Assembly (NCBI GenBank): GCA_005882415.1 | Contig: VBAE01000253.1 | Span: forward strand, 9,282 to 20,466 | Length of the DNA: 11,185 nucleotides | Source: Alphaproteobacteria bacterium | Lineage (GTDB): Bacteria > Pseudomonadota > Alphaproteobacteria > Sphingomonadales > Sphingomonadaceae | Direction: 5' to 3' | In this document: in pieces, positions 1 to 5,713 of the stretch | How positions within the stretch are numbered: position 1 is the stretch's first letter | How the letters are laid out: each line of letters starts with the position of its first letter | The notes under the pieces: model-generated | Databases searched by the model: none | What the model saw: the letters and a program-made list of their open reading frames with translations, nothing else | What the model was told of the DNA's origin: nothing | Position numbers and translations under genes: made by a program

Positions 1-285
1 CCTCAGGAACAGCTCCCGCACCCCGGGAAACGGCACCGCCCGCGCCAGATAGTCGCGCTTGAACAGGTCCGACCGATAGTCCTCGATCGCCTTCGCCCGC
101 CCCTCGTCCAGCTCCGGCAGAAGCGTCGGAATGAGGTTGTCGCCCCCCTTCCCCACCTGGCCGCGGATCACGTCCTGCGCCAGGTCATGCCCGAAGTGCA
201 GGAACGCCTGCCGCCAGGCCGAGGCGTGAAGATCGTTGGTATCGACCAGAGTCCCGTCCACGTCGAACAGCGCCGCACGCGCCAT
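1..285 (-). CDS. HAD-family hydrolase (phosphatase), N-terminal part
   Basis: The first 95 residues of a haloacid dehalogenase-superfamily hydrolase; the gene runs off the left edge. The protein opens MARAALFDVDGTLVDTNDLH, which is HAD motif I (DxDGT): the first Asp (residue 8) is the expected nucleophile and the second (residue 10) the general acid/base. The following helical stretch (ASAWRQAF, then GKGGDNLIPTLLPE) resembles the cap of the phosphoglycolate-phosphatase/beta-phosphoglucomutase-like subgroup. Motifs II-IV lie outside the window, so the substrate cannot be named. The start at 285 is supported by GGAG about 8 bases upstream (GGAGCTTCAAG-ATG). It is transcribed divergently from the gene at 539. 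High third-position GC fits the host. The superfamily call is secure from motif I; the subgroup is inference. Confidence 0.88.
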   Translation of the reverse strand, partial: MARAALFDVDGTLVDTNDLHASAWRQAFLHFGHDLAQDVIRGQVGKGGDNLIPTLLPELDEGRAKAIEDYRSDLFKRDYLARAVPFPGVRELFLR

Positions 286-340
286 CTTGAAGCTCCATCG
301 CAAGGGGTGGATCGGACCCACGCGCTGCTCCCAAACGAAT

Positions 341-369
341 GGCGCCCCGGCAGGGGGAACCGGGGCGCC
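341..369. repeat. Strong 10-bp hairpin in the divergent intergenic region
   Basis: GGCGCCCCGG (341-350) pairs perfectly with CCGGGGCGCC (360-369) around a 9-base loop CAGGGGGAA. It lies between the divergent HAD gene and the gene at 539. Read on the minus strand the stem is followed by ATTCGTTTGGG, which is only a weak U-tract, so an intrinsic terminator or a 5'-leader structure of the HAD transcript are both possible. The hairpin is seen; the function is inferred. Nothing else gene-like is visible in 286-523. Confidence 0.55.
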
Positions 370-523
370 TCGGGGACCAGGGACGTCAGTCTTTCCGTCA
401 GACGGGGGGAGAACGCCGCGCCACTGCCCCGGTTTCCGCCCCTGCGGCCAACCGTTTCCCGCCAGCGGCGGGCGGCCACGCCCCCTCCCCGCCGGAAACC
501 GCTTGCAATGTAGGATTTCGTCT

Positions 524-538
524 GTTCCTCTTTCGTTC
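524..538 (+). promoter_or_regulatory. Candidate LexA (SOS) box, GTTC-N7-GTTC
   Basis: GTTCCTCTTTCGTTC matches the alphaproteobacterial LexA operator GTTC-N7-GTTC exactly, with a pyrimidine-rich spacer of the usual kind. It ends on the base before the ATG at 539, so a bound repressor would block transcription or early elongation of that gene. By chance one such match would be expected about once in every few windows this size, so position and spacer are the main support. Confidence 0.45.
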
Positions 539-1639
539 ATGATCCAGCGCCCGATTCCCGTCATCTGCGATTGCTGCCGAGCCCGCGGCGTCTCCGGCGA
601 AGACCCGTTCGAGGCCTTCGGCGCCCTGCTCGATTTCGAGCCCGTCCCGCGCAAGGCCAACCGCGCCGACGGCTGGACCCCGGACGTCCAGCGCGCCTTC
701 ATCGCCGCCCTGTCCCTCACCGGCTCCGACCGCGCCGCCGCCCGAGCGGTCGGCAAGGCCCAGTTCGGGGTGACCCAGCTGCTCGCCTGCCCGGGCAGCG
801 AGGGCTTCGCCGCCGCCCGTGCCGAGGCGATGGAGATCGCCGCCGACGAGCGCAGCCGCCGCCTCGCCGAGGGCCTGCGCGCCGTCGCCGAGGAGCAGGC
901 CGGCTGGCGTCCGCCCGATCCGCCATACGCGAGGGCCACCACCCGCGCCCGCCCGGCCGCGCCCGCCCCCGCCGAGCCGTCGGCCTCGCTCGACTTCGAG
1001 GCCGACGAGGACGCGCATTGGGACGCTTTCTGCAGCGTCGCTACCAAATACCATATCAAGCTCGAGGCCGAGCGCCGCTGCCGTCTCGAAGGACGCATCG
1101 CCGAAGCCGATTTCTACCTGCGCCAGCTGACCTTCGTCGAAATCCTCGTGGATCTGACGACTGATCGGCGCGCCTTCGCCTGGCTGCGCGATTTCCGCCA
1201 CGGCACCCGCCACATCGTCCAGATCGCCCAGACCTCGATGTCGATGCTGCTCGACAAGCTGCGCCGCCTGCATTGGGAGCAGTCCGGCGCCCCGCCCCGC
1301 CCCGCTGCCACGCCGCCCCACCTCCTTGTCGACCATGGCGATTTCGCGACCGGCGCGATGCAGAGCCTCCGCGGCACCACGGCGGCCGAGATGCGTGCGG
1401 AGCGCGCCGCCTGGGAAGAGCAATATCGCCGCGACGCCGAAGCCCAGATCGCCTGGGAGGCGAGCGCCGCCGCCGAGTTCGAAGCGCGCCGCGCCGCCGG
1501 CCTCGTCCCCCCGCCGCTGCCGCCGGAACCGGACGCCTGGGACGAGGTCATGGCGAGGCTGGGCGCTGCCGCCGAACCCGCAACGGATCCAAATCCCGAA
1601 CCCCCAATCCCCAACCCGGGCGACGGAGAGGAGCAATGA
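539..1639 (+). CDS. Conserved HTH-like protein, paralogue A (unknown function)
   Basis: 366 residues, function not known. Residues about 6-14 contain a CDCC cysteine cluster (PVICDCCRA). Residues about 49-98 look like a helix-turn-helix (VQRAFIAALSLTGSDRAAARAVGK, then a second basic helix), the kind of fold seen in terminase small subunits and other DNA-binding proteins. A Pro/Ala-rich linker follows (about 125-150). Next comes a helical block (about 168-230) with the segment RLEGRIAEADFYLRQLTFVE, which is shared with the partial gene at the right edge of the window. The C-terminus is charged and proline-rich (PNPEPPIPNPGDGEEQ). The frame stays open upstream to 236, but protein-like composition begins at 539. 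No Shine-Dalgarno sequence precedes that ATG; a LexA-like box abuts it. The stop overlaps a possible downstream start (ATGA). DNA binding is inference. Confidence 0.8.
   Translation: MIQRPIPVICDCCRARGVSGEDPFEAFGALLDFEPVPRKANRADGWTPDVQRAFIAALSLTGSDRAAARAVGKAQFGVTQLLACPGSEGFAAARAEAMEIAADERSRRLAEGLRAVAEEQAGWRPPDPPYARATTRARPAAPAPAEPSASLDFEADEDAHWDAFCSVATKYHIKLEAERRCRLEGRIAEADFYLRQLTFVEILVDLTTDRRAFAWLRDFRHGTRHIVQIAQTSMSMLLDKLRRLHWEQSGAPPRPAATPPHLLVDHGDFATGAMQSLRGTTAAEMRAERAAWEEQYRRDAEAQIAWEASAAAEFEARRAAGLVPPPLPPEPDAWDEVMARLGAAAEPATDPNPEPPIPNPGDGEEQ
1588..1619 (+). repeat. C-rich tract (copy 1 of 3), inside the 3' end of the CDS
   Basis: AAATCCCGAACCCCCAATCC followed by CCAACCCGG: runs of three to five C separated by AA/AAT. 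It encodes the DPNPEPPIPNPG tail of paralogue A. Similar tracts, C-rich in the mRNA sense, follow the stop codons of the genes ending at 7600 and 8242. Confidence 0.5.
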
Positions 1640-2343
1640 ACTTCCACCTTCCCCTCACTGAAGACCCGGAGCGCGACGAAGCCGCCGAGCACAGCGACGC
1701 CGGCGTGCAACGCCGCCGGAGCAGCGCGAAGAGCCGGCGCAGTCCGGCCGGCGAGGCGTGCGGTCTCGAACCGCACGAACTCGTCCGACGACGTCACGGA
1801 ATTCAGTTCCGTGACGCCCTGCCCCTCCTACCCCTCTCCCATCTGGGGAGAGGGAGGGACCCACGGCAAAGCCGTGGGAGGGTGAGGGCCCGAACCAAGC
1901 CTACCCAGCCAACCCCCGCAAATCCCGAAGCAAAGCGGCGAAGCACTCCTCCCCGCCCTCCAGCGTCCCCACCTCGTGCGAGATCGCCAGCTCCAGCTTC
2001 ACCGCCACCGCCCCCGCGTCCGCCACCGGCACCAGCAGCAGCGCCCGCAGCGTATCGTAGAGCCGATCCACCGCCGCATCATGCTCCCCCTCCAGCGCCT
2101 CTTCCGCCTCAAACGATCCCCCCGCCGACCGCCCCTCCACCACCCGCACCGCCTCCTCGGCAGCACGATAAGCGGCAAGAGCAGAGCGCCAACACTCCTC
2201 CCCGGCACGGGGAGGGGGACCATGCGAAGCATGGTGGAGGGGGCCCAGCGCTCCCGCCGAAGCAGGATCGAGAGGAACAGCCCCAAACAGCGGACCGACC
2301 ACCGCCGCCCCTAGCACGGCCCGCCGCGACGGATTATGAGTAA
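1636..2343 (+). CDS. Doubtful coupled ORF downstream of paralogue A
   Basis: The ATG at 1636 overlaps the stop of paralogue A (ATGA) and is preceded by GGAGAGGAG, so translational coupling is plausible. The first ~50 codons (MNFHLPLTEDPERDEAAEHS, then Arg/Ser-rich) show the high third-position GC of real host genes. After about 1757 the frame runs through four hairpins and repeat copy 1. From 1901 it lies antisense to a better-supported minus-strand gene and becomes low-complexity Pro/Arg. The natural stop was probably lost or replaced when the repeats arrived; only 1636 to about 1756 has coding character. It could equally be chance. Confidence 0.22.
   Translation: MNFHLPLTEDPERDEAAEHSDAGVQRRRSSAKSRRSPAGEACGLEPHELVRRRHGIQFRDALPLLPLSHLGRGRDPRQSRGRVRARTKPTQPTPANPEAKRRSTPPRPPASPPRARSPAPASPPPPPRPPPAPAAAPAAYRRADPPPHHAPPPAPLPPQTIPPPTAPPPPAPPPRQHDKRQEQSANTPPRHGEGDHAKHGGGGPALPPKQDREEQPQTADRPPPPLARPAATDYE
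1757..1816. repeat. Two tandem perfect hairpins
   Basis: Hairpin 1: CGTGCGGT (1757-1764) / ACCGCACG (1770-1777), loop CTCGA. Hairpin 2: CGTCACGGAA (1792-1801) / TTCCGTGACG (1807-1816), loop TTCAG. Neither is followed by a T-run. They lie 3' of the plus-strand gene pair and just before repeat copy 1, giving four consecutive stem-loops in about 135 bp. A transcript-end or REP-like role is inferred. Confidence 0.5.
1832..1891 (+). repeat. Two-hairpin dispersed repeat, copy 1 (divergent)
   Basis: CCCTCTCCC (1832-1840) pairs with GGGAGAGGG (1846-1854). Then CCCACGGC (1860-1867) pairs with GCCGTGGG (1871-1878) around AAA. The tail is AGGGTGAGGGCCC. This is the same plan as the copies at 2194 and 10291 (C-rich stem, GGGACC junction, second stem, G-rich tail ending GGGCCC), but the primary sequence differs more. 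It lies between the convergent genes at 1639 and 1901. Confidence 0.6.
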
Positions 2344-2353
2344 GCGCAGCCAT
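1901..2353 (-). CDS. Small exported (Tat-signal-like) protein of unknown function
   Basis: 150 residues. The N-terminus MAALTHNPSRRAVLGAAVVG has a twin-arginine-like SRRAVLG motif, then a hydrophobic stretch to about residue 30 and an Ala-x-Ala-type cleavage site (PASA-G, residues 30-34), so Tat-dependent export to the periplasm is likely. Residues 37-53 are encoded by palindromic repeat copy 2. The mature part is a charged helical domain (SALAAYRAAEEAVRVVEG onward, ending CFAALLRDLRGLAG). The frame stays open upstream to 2512, but the ATG at 2353 is chosen because GCAGGAGA precedes it with 9-base spacing and the signal-like sequence begins there. Divergent from the RHH gene at 2418 across 64 bp. 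I do not recognise the family; export is inferred, not shown. Confidence 0.7.
   Translation of the reverse strand: MAALTHNPSRRAVLGAAVVGPLFGAVPLDPASAGALGPLHHASHGPPPRAGEECWRSALAAYRAAEEAVRVVEGRSAGGSFEAEEALEGEHDAAVDRLYDTLRALLLVPVADAGAVAVKLELAISHEVGTLEGGEECFAALLRDLRGLAG
2194..2246 (+). repeat. Two-hairpin dispersed repeat, copy 2, in-frame inside a CDS
   Basis: Stem 1: CCTCCCCG (2197-2204) / CGGGGAGG (2208-2215). Stem 2: ACCATGC (2219-2225) / GCATGGT (2229-2235), loop GAA. Tail GGAGGGGGCCC. It aligns without gaps over 53 bp with the reverse complement of 10291-10343. All eight differences are loop bases or compensated stem pairs. It lies within the minus-strand gene 1901-2353 and encodes GPLHHASHGPPPRAGEE, just after the predicted signal-peptide cleavage site, without breaking the frame. 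Confidence 0.8.
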
Positions 2354-2417
2354 CCTTCGCCGTCTCCTGCAGAGGCGTGAGGGGGGTAGGCCGGGCAATG
2401 TAGTCCGCTCCGGTCCG

Positions 2418-2645
2418 ATGATTATCCGGTACCAATATTTCAGGGGCAGATCAATAGCCGGTTCCGAAAAAAGAGGCCGCGGCCGCCCAAAGACCGGCAT
2501 CGGCCCGAACATCGGCCTGCGCCTGTACCCGGAGCTGGAGGCGGCACTGGACGCGTGGATCGCGGAGCAACCGGAGCCGAGGCCGAGCAGGCCGGAGGCG
2601 ATCCGAATGCTGCTGCGACAGTCCCTTTTGAGCGAACGACACTAA
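2418..2645 (+). CDS. Ribbon-helix-helix-like small DNA-binding protein
   Basis: 75 residues. A basic KRGRGRPKT hook (about 18-26) is followed by a strand-helix-helix pattern (IGLRLYPELEAALDAWIAEQ, then SRPEAIRMLLRQSL), typical of RHH/CopG-type regulators and antitoxins that bind operator DNA as dimers. The ATG at 2418 is the only standard start before the conserved part, but it has no Shine-Dalgarno. The first 17 residues (MIIRYQYFRGRSIAGSE) are atypical and may come from former promoter DNA. Two imperfect direct repeats (CCGGTCCGATGATT at 2410, CCGGTACCAATATT at 2426) overlap the start and could be an autoregulatory operator. It converges on the DUF6119-type gene with 33 bp between stops, and no toxin partner is adjacent. 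RHH assignment is by pattern. Confidence 0.72.
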   Translation: MIIRYQYFRGRSIAGSEKRGRGRPKTGIGPNIGLRLYPELEAALDAWIAEQPEPRPSRPEAIRMLLRQSLLSERH

Positions 2646-2678
2646 GAAGGATCTTCCAGAGGAGATCACATTGCAACG

Positions 2679-4343
2679 TCAGGGTTTCGGTACAGGAGGA
2701 TTCGAAAGCTTAATGAACGAAACTTCTACTGCCTTGAATCCCAGGGCCTCGACTTCGCGTTTCACGTCATCGAGGGTAACTCGTGAGAAGAAGGGTATTG
2801 TATAGTCCTTGGTGCTAGCAATTGGAGCATCGCCGAACTTGAACTCCACCGTCCAACCGGCCGGAAAATCGGCAAATAGCTTGACAGCGGACTCATGGCC
2901 GACGGCGGCTACGACGTGCTGCAAGAACCCGTCTCGTACTGCATCATAGAGCCTCGTCAGCTTAGCCGAATTCATACCCTGCATGAGGAAATGACTAATT
3001 ACACTTGACCTGCGCCCGCTCTTCTTAACGTGGATTAACCGCTTTTCCTTCACATCCAGCAGGTCACACACTTCGATACCAGGCCCTGGCATATTCGGAA
3101 CGGCTACAAACATCTGGTCCATTAGCACGAAACGTTCTTTGTCGTTATCGACTACTCGCTTGTTATAGAGCTCTTCAACCTCATATACGATCGTCTGGTT
3201 CTTTTTACCGCCGGTGACAAGCGGCCAAGGCAGGAAAGCCTTGTCCAAACCTTTCGAAGCTGCAGCGAAGGCCTGATTTGCAGATTCGACTAGTGCCTTG
3301 TCTATTCTATACCACCGACCTTCGTTAATCGCGTATCGAGCTTTTTCATATTCGAGGGAGCCAACGAGGCCTCGGTACACAGACCACTCGCCTAATTTGT
3401 ACTTTCCATCGACATTGTAGTTGGCAACTCGGCATTTAGATAGATCGTCAATCGTTCCGAAATGGCCAAATGCCTCTTTGTAGATTGTCAGAGTGACATC
3501 TGGCAGTTGCACTCGCTTGCCACTGCCGGGCATCGTCATGAACCCGACAGGCTCAGTCGTAATCTCAGGAGCCCCGAGTTCGAAAGAGGGCTTTTCTGAA
3601 TTTATGTCCTCTAGTAGTTCTTCGTCCAGCTTGCCGGCCGAAACAGCGTCGACTGGCCGGATCTTATCCAAAATAATGAACGCCGTGTCGCGATAAGAGT
3701 CATCGTCATATAGCTCTACTAGTGTTGAGGCGAGCGTGTGTAGCTCATCAATGTCAAACTTGGATGTTACGGTAACGGAGCTTGCCCCGCTAATCGCGCC
3801 ACTTCCATCTTTCTCCCTGCCGCTTAGCCTCCTTACCAAGCTCAACGCTCTGTCAACATTGAACTCTTGCAGACGTGTAATACCAGCTGCCTGAGTTGCA
3901 TCTCTAATCACACTACCTAGATTGGCTTTTTCAACCAGCTTAACGTTACTATCTGAAAGTGAATTAGCCGCGACTAGGAGACCGAAGTCGCTCTCTCGCT
4001 TGTCTCCATCAAGAAGGGTGTGCCCGAAACCGAATGTACATGCCAGAACCCGGCCTTTAGCTTTCAGGAGGATGGCGCCCGCGGCGCCAGCCGTCTTGAT
4101 TTTCCCATCTACTTCGAAGAACTCATCAAGTTTGGTCGACCAGCCGGGCGGGGTTGGAGGCAGTGAGATGTACCTGAGCTGGCACTCATACGGCAGGGCT
4201 ACACGCAACGGCATCGGCTGAGATTTCTCACGTGCCGTGTCAGTCAGGAAGTCTTCTAATTTTTCGGTCGGTGCCGTGGCGAGGTGAAATGAATACTTAA
4301 ACCGCCTCTCTACTTCCTCAACCATTCGGCAGCCCCCCAACAT
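2679..4343 (-). CDS. DUF6119 / TIGR04141-type sporadically distributed protein
   Basis: 554 residues, close to the usual length of this family as I recall it. Recognisable landmarks in order: an N-terminal strand region (RRFKYSFHLATAPTEKLEDF, about 13-32); TFGFGHTLL (103-111) with DFGLLVAANSL (119-129); the acidic DIDELHTLASTLVELYDDDSYRDT block; CDLLDVKEKRLIHVKKSG with SVISHFLMQGMNSAKL (about 426-462), which resembles a compact catalytic or nucleic-acid-binding core; and a C-terminal IPFFSRVTLDDVKREVEALG. No biochemical role is established to my knowledge; members occur patchily, often near defence or mobile genes. By eye its GC content and codon use are far lower than its neighbours, a sign of recent transfer. 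An ATG at 4325 (MVEEVERRF, preceded by GGGGGG) is an equally good start and fits the family N-terminus better. It is a single gene with no obvious partner. Confidence 0.78.
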   Translation of the reverse strand: MLGGCRMVEEVERRFKYSFHLATAPTEKLEDFLTDTAREKSQPMPLRVALPYECQLRYISLPPTPPGWSTKLDEFFEVDGKIKTAGAAGAILLKAKGRVLACTFGFGHTLLDGDKRESDFGLLVAANSLSDSNVKLVEKANLGSVIRDATQAAGITRLQEFNVDRALSLVRRLSGREKDGSGAISGASSVTVTSKFDIDELHTLASTLVELYDDDSYRDTAFIILDKIRPVDAVSAGKLDEELLEDINSEKPSFELGAPEITTEPVGFMTMPGSGKRVQLPDVTLTIYKEAFGHFGTIDDLSKCRVANYNVDGKYKLGEWSVYRGLVGSLEYEKARYAINEGRWYRIDKALVESANQAFAAASKGLDKAFLPWPLVTGGKKNQTIVYEVEELYNKRVVDNDKERFVLMDQMFVAVPNMPGPGIEVCDLLDVKEKRLIHVKKSGRRSSVISHFLMQGMNSAKLTRLYDAVRDGFLQHVVAAVGHESAVKLFADFPAGWTVEFKFGDAPIASTKDYTIPFFSRVTLDDVKREVEALGFKAVEVSFIKLSNPPVPKP

Positions 4344-4511
4344 CGCCCAATCGATAAGGTGTCAGATTTCGAATCGGAAACCAAGGCTTTGCTCCCCGAT
4401 CGCCAAGTCTCCTCCGAGCCGCGCTAATTGCCGATGATCCGCGTTCTCTCGCAAAGAAATCCGGGCAGTGGACGCCGCCAGCCTTTCCGCAAGTTTAGGA
4501 GAAGGTGCTGT

Positions 4512-4541
4512 TTGGAGGTGATCCTAATTCATCATCTCCAA
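4512..4541. repeat. Inverted repeat upstream of the pilin gene
   Basis: TTGGAGGTGAT (4512-4522) and ATCATCTCCAA (4531-4541) form an 11-bp stem with one G-T pair around CCTAATTC. It lies about 65 bp before the pilin start within the 264-bp gap 4344-4607, which otherwise shows no gene. It could be an operator or the edge of the transferred segment. No T-run argues against an intrinsic terminator. Confidence 0.4.
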
Positions 4542-4607
4542 GCGCCCCCCCATTAACACCCGCTCAACCCCTCCCCCTCTAGCCTCGGAGCCAAGGGAGA
4601 GGACTAA

Positions 4608-4775
4608 ATGATTCGCCGCAACACACTGCTCAAGAACGAAAAAGGCGCGACCGCGATTGAATATGGGCTGATCGCCGCGCTCATCTCCATGGCCTGCGTA
4701 ATCGCGTTTCAGATGCTTGGATTGAGCCTGGTCGGGGTGTTCCAGTCGCTCACCACCGCGATGCGCGGCCACTGA
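4608..4775 (+). CDS. Flp-family type IVb pilin
   Basis: 55 residues, the usual size for Flp pilins. The short basic leader MIRRNTLLKNEKG ends in Gly13, followed by ATAIEYGLIAALISMACV: prepilin-peptidase cleavage after Gly, Glu at +5 and Tyr at +6 of the mature protein, then one hydrophobic helix, all family hallmarks. The mature pilin (about 42 residues) would be inserted in the inner membrane and assembled by a Tad/Cpa machine into adhesive fibres. The start is supported by GGGAGAGGA 4-5 bases upstream. No prepilin peptidase, secretin or Tad ATPase gene is in the window, so this is an orphan pilin here and must rely on machinery encoded elsewhere. Codon use is host-like. Confidence 0.9.
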   Translation: MIRRNTLLKNEKGATAIEYGLIAALISMACVIAFQMLGLSLVGVFQSLTTAMRGH

Positions 4776-4839
4776 TCCCTCCTCGCTTGTCCCGTCTCCC
4801 GCCGCGGACTATCTTCAGCGTGGAAGAAGGAGACGCAGC

Positions 4840-5154
4840 ATGTCCGCGCCTGCCCGCAAGATGGTGAACGTCGATCTCGGGCCGCTTGCCGAAAAGGCCG
4901 AGGCGCGGGTGCGGGCCGGCGACTATCCTTCCGTAGACGAAGTCGTGCGCGAGGGGCTGCGGGCGTTGGAGCGGGAGGAGGCGATGCTCGACAGCATGAT
5001 GCCTCCGATCCCCGAGGGCGATCCCGAGTGGGACGCCTATGTCCGGCGCAAGGTGCAGGAATCGCTCGACGACCCGCGCCCGTCCATCCCCGCCGCTGAA
5101 GTCAGGCGGCATTTGCGCGAACTTCACGAAGCGCGGGTGAGGCGTGACGGCTGA
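4840..5154 (+). CDS. ParD-like antitoxin (RHH plus toxin-binding tail)
   Basis: 104 residues. The N-terminal half (MVNVDLGPLAEKAEARVRAG, then DYPSVDEVVREGLRALEREE, residues 8-47) is a classic ParD ribbon-helix-helix operator-binding domain. The C-terminal half carries DPEWDAYVRRKVQESLDDPR-PSIPAAEV (about 61-88), a segment shared with two other small proteins in this window and probably the part that wraps a ParE-type toxin. The start has a good Shine-Dalgarno (GAAGGAGA, 8-base spacing). Normally parE follows on the same strand; here the next gene is a broken parE on the opposite strand, so this antitoxin is without a same-strand partner. It may be a remnant or may regulate elsewhere. Family assignment strong, function inferred. 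Confidence 0.85.
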   Translation: MSAPARKMVNVDLGPLAEKAEARVRAGDYPSVDEVVREGLRALEREEAMLDSMMPPIPEGDPEWDAYVRRKVQESLDDPRPSIPAAEVRRHLRELHEARVRRDG

Positions 5155-5172
5155 GCTCCTTCAGCCAGGCGA

Positions 5173-5455
5173 TCAGGCGGCTCCGGGATAAAGCTGCCTT
5201 GCGTGGACGACGCTGACGATCTCCACCGCCTCCGCCGTCACTCGATAGATCGTGATGTAGTTGGCATGGACAACGGCTTCGCGCGTGCCCGGCACACGGC
5301 CACGCCGATAGAGGAGGGGGTGGTCCGGTAGCCGCTCCGCGCAGGCCTCGATCGTCCGGCCCAGTTCCGCCGCCGCAGGCCGATTCCGCTCGGCGATGTA
5401 GCTGATGATACGCCTGAGGTCGGCCCGTGCAAGGCCGCCAGACCAGCCTCAGCAT
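5173..5455 (-). pseudogene. parE: ParE-type toxin, frameshifted near the N-terminus
   Basis: From about 5441 down to the TGA at 5173-5175 the minus strand encodes a convincing ParE/RelE-superfamily toxin: ARADLRRIISYIAERN, then RLPDHPLLYRRGRVPGTREA, VVHANYITIYRV and VEIVSVVHARQLYPGAA. ParE toxins poison DNA gyrase. The expected start, ATG at 5453-5455 (MLRLVWRP), is in another frame, and the toxin frame itself opens only after a TGA at 5449-5451. Inserting two bases after the CCT codon would restore W-R-P-x-A-R-A-D, the usual ParE spacing. So the gene is either inactivated by a 2-base loss or contains a sequencing error. It overlaps the upstream antitoxin (ATGCTGA), the standard coupled arrangement of a TA operon. 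Confidence 0.8.
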
Positions 5456-5637
5456 CCTTGGGCGCGTTTTCCCTTGCCTTCGATGATCTCCCGCATCTCC
5501 GCCATCACTTCCTCATGGGGGATGCTCGGGCGAGGATCGGCGAGGGACGCCTTCACCTTCTCGCGGAACCACTTGTCGTAAGCCGCCGCCTGCTCGGGCG
5601 TTTCGAAGTCAGACAGGATCGGCGATTCCTCGTTCAT
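5449..5637 (-). CDS. Small antitoxin (stability-determinant type), partner of the ParE frame
   Basis: 62 residues: FETPEQAAAYDKWFREKVKA followed by SLADPRPSIPHEEVMAEMRE. This matches short antitoxins annotated as stability determinants, which bind and neutralise ParE-like toxins. It shares the DPRPSIP segment with the ParD protein at 4840. Its stop overlaps the ParE start by seven bases (ATGCTGA), so the two form an operon with antitoxin first, as is usual. A GTG at 5682 would give 15 extra residues (MRAVFKNDEFAYIAG), but those bases contain a good promoter (-35 TTTTCA, 17 bp, -10 TATATT) placing transcription start at or next to the ATG at 5637, which has no Shine-Dalgarno. I therefore choose 5637 and suggest a leaderless message. 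Confidence 0.75.
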   Translation of the reverse strand: MNEESPILSDFETPEQAAAYDKWFREKVKASLADPRPSIPHEEVMAEMREIIEGKGKRAQGC

Positions 5638-5643
5638 GCCGGC

Positions 5644-5672
5644 AATATAGGCGAATTCGTCGTTTTTGAAAA
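5644..5672 (-). promoter_or_regulatory. Candidate promoter of the antitoxin-parE operon
   Basis: On the minus strand, TTTTCA (5672-5667) and TATATT (5649-5644) are separated by exactly 17 bp. Seven bases downstream of the -10 box lies the A of the antitoxin ATG (5637), so the transcript may be leaderless. The promoter sits between the lepA stop and the TA operon. Confidence 0.45.
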
Positions 5673-5713
5673 CCGCCCTCACCCCCGGCGCAAAGTACCA
5701 CTTTGCGACGAGA

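Noticed and set aside
236..538. Upstream extension of the 539-1639 frame
   Set aside because: Residues before MIQRPIPVI are low-complexity, cross the 10-bp hairpin and the LexA-like box, and overlap the HAD start; not protein-like.
398..1636. Long minus-strand open frame (412 codons) opposite the 539-1639 gene
   Set aside because: Gly/Ala/Arg-rich shadow of the plus-strand gene produced by high GC; no motif, and the plus-strand protein has a paralogue in the window.
1757..2250. CRISPR array
   Set aside because: The repeats are two-hairpin palindromes of differing sequence without regular spacing or unique spacers, and no cas gene is present.
2640..4420. att-like direct repeats bordering the DUF6119-type gene
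   Set aside because: Only a loose similarity (GTCAGGGTTTCGG versus GTCAGATTTCGAATCGG) could be found at the two edges; no integrase or tRNA end is visible.
5102..5455. 117-codon minus-strand frame beginning MLRLVWRP
   Set aside because: Only its first ~8 residues are ParE-like; the rest is an out-of-frame reading of the toxin gene.
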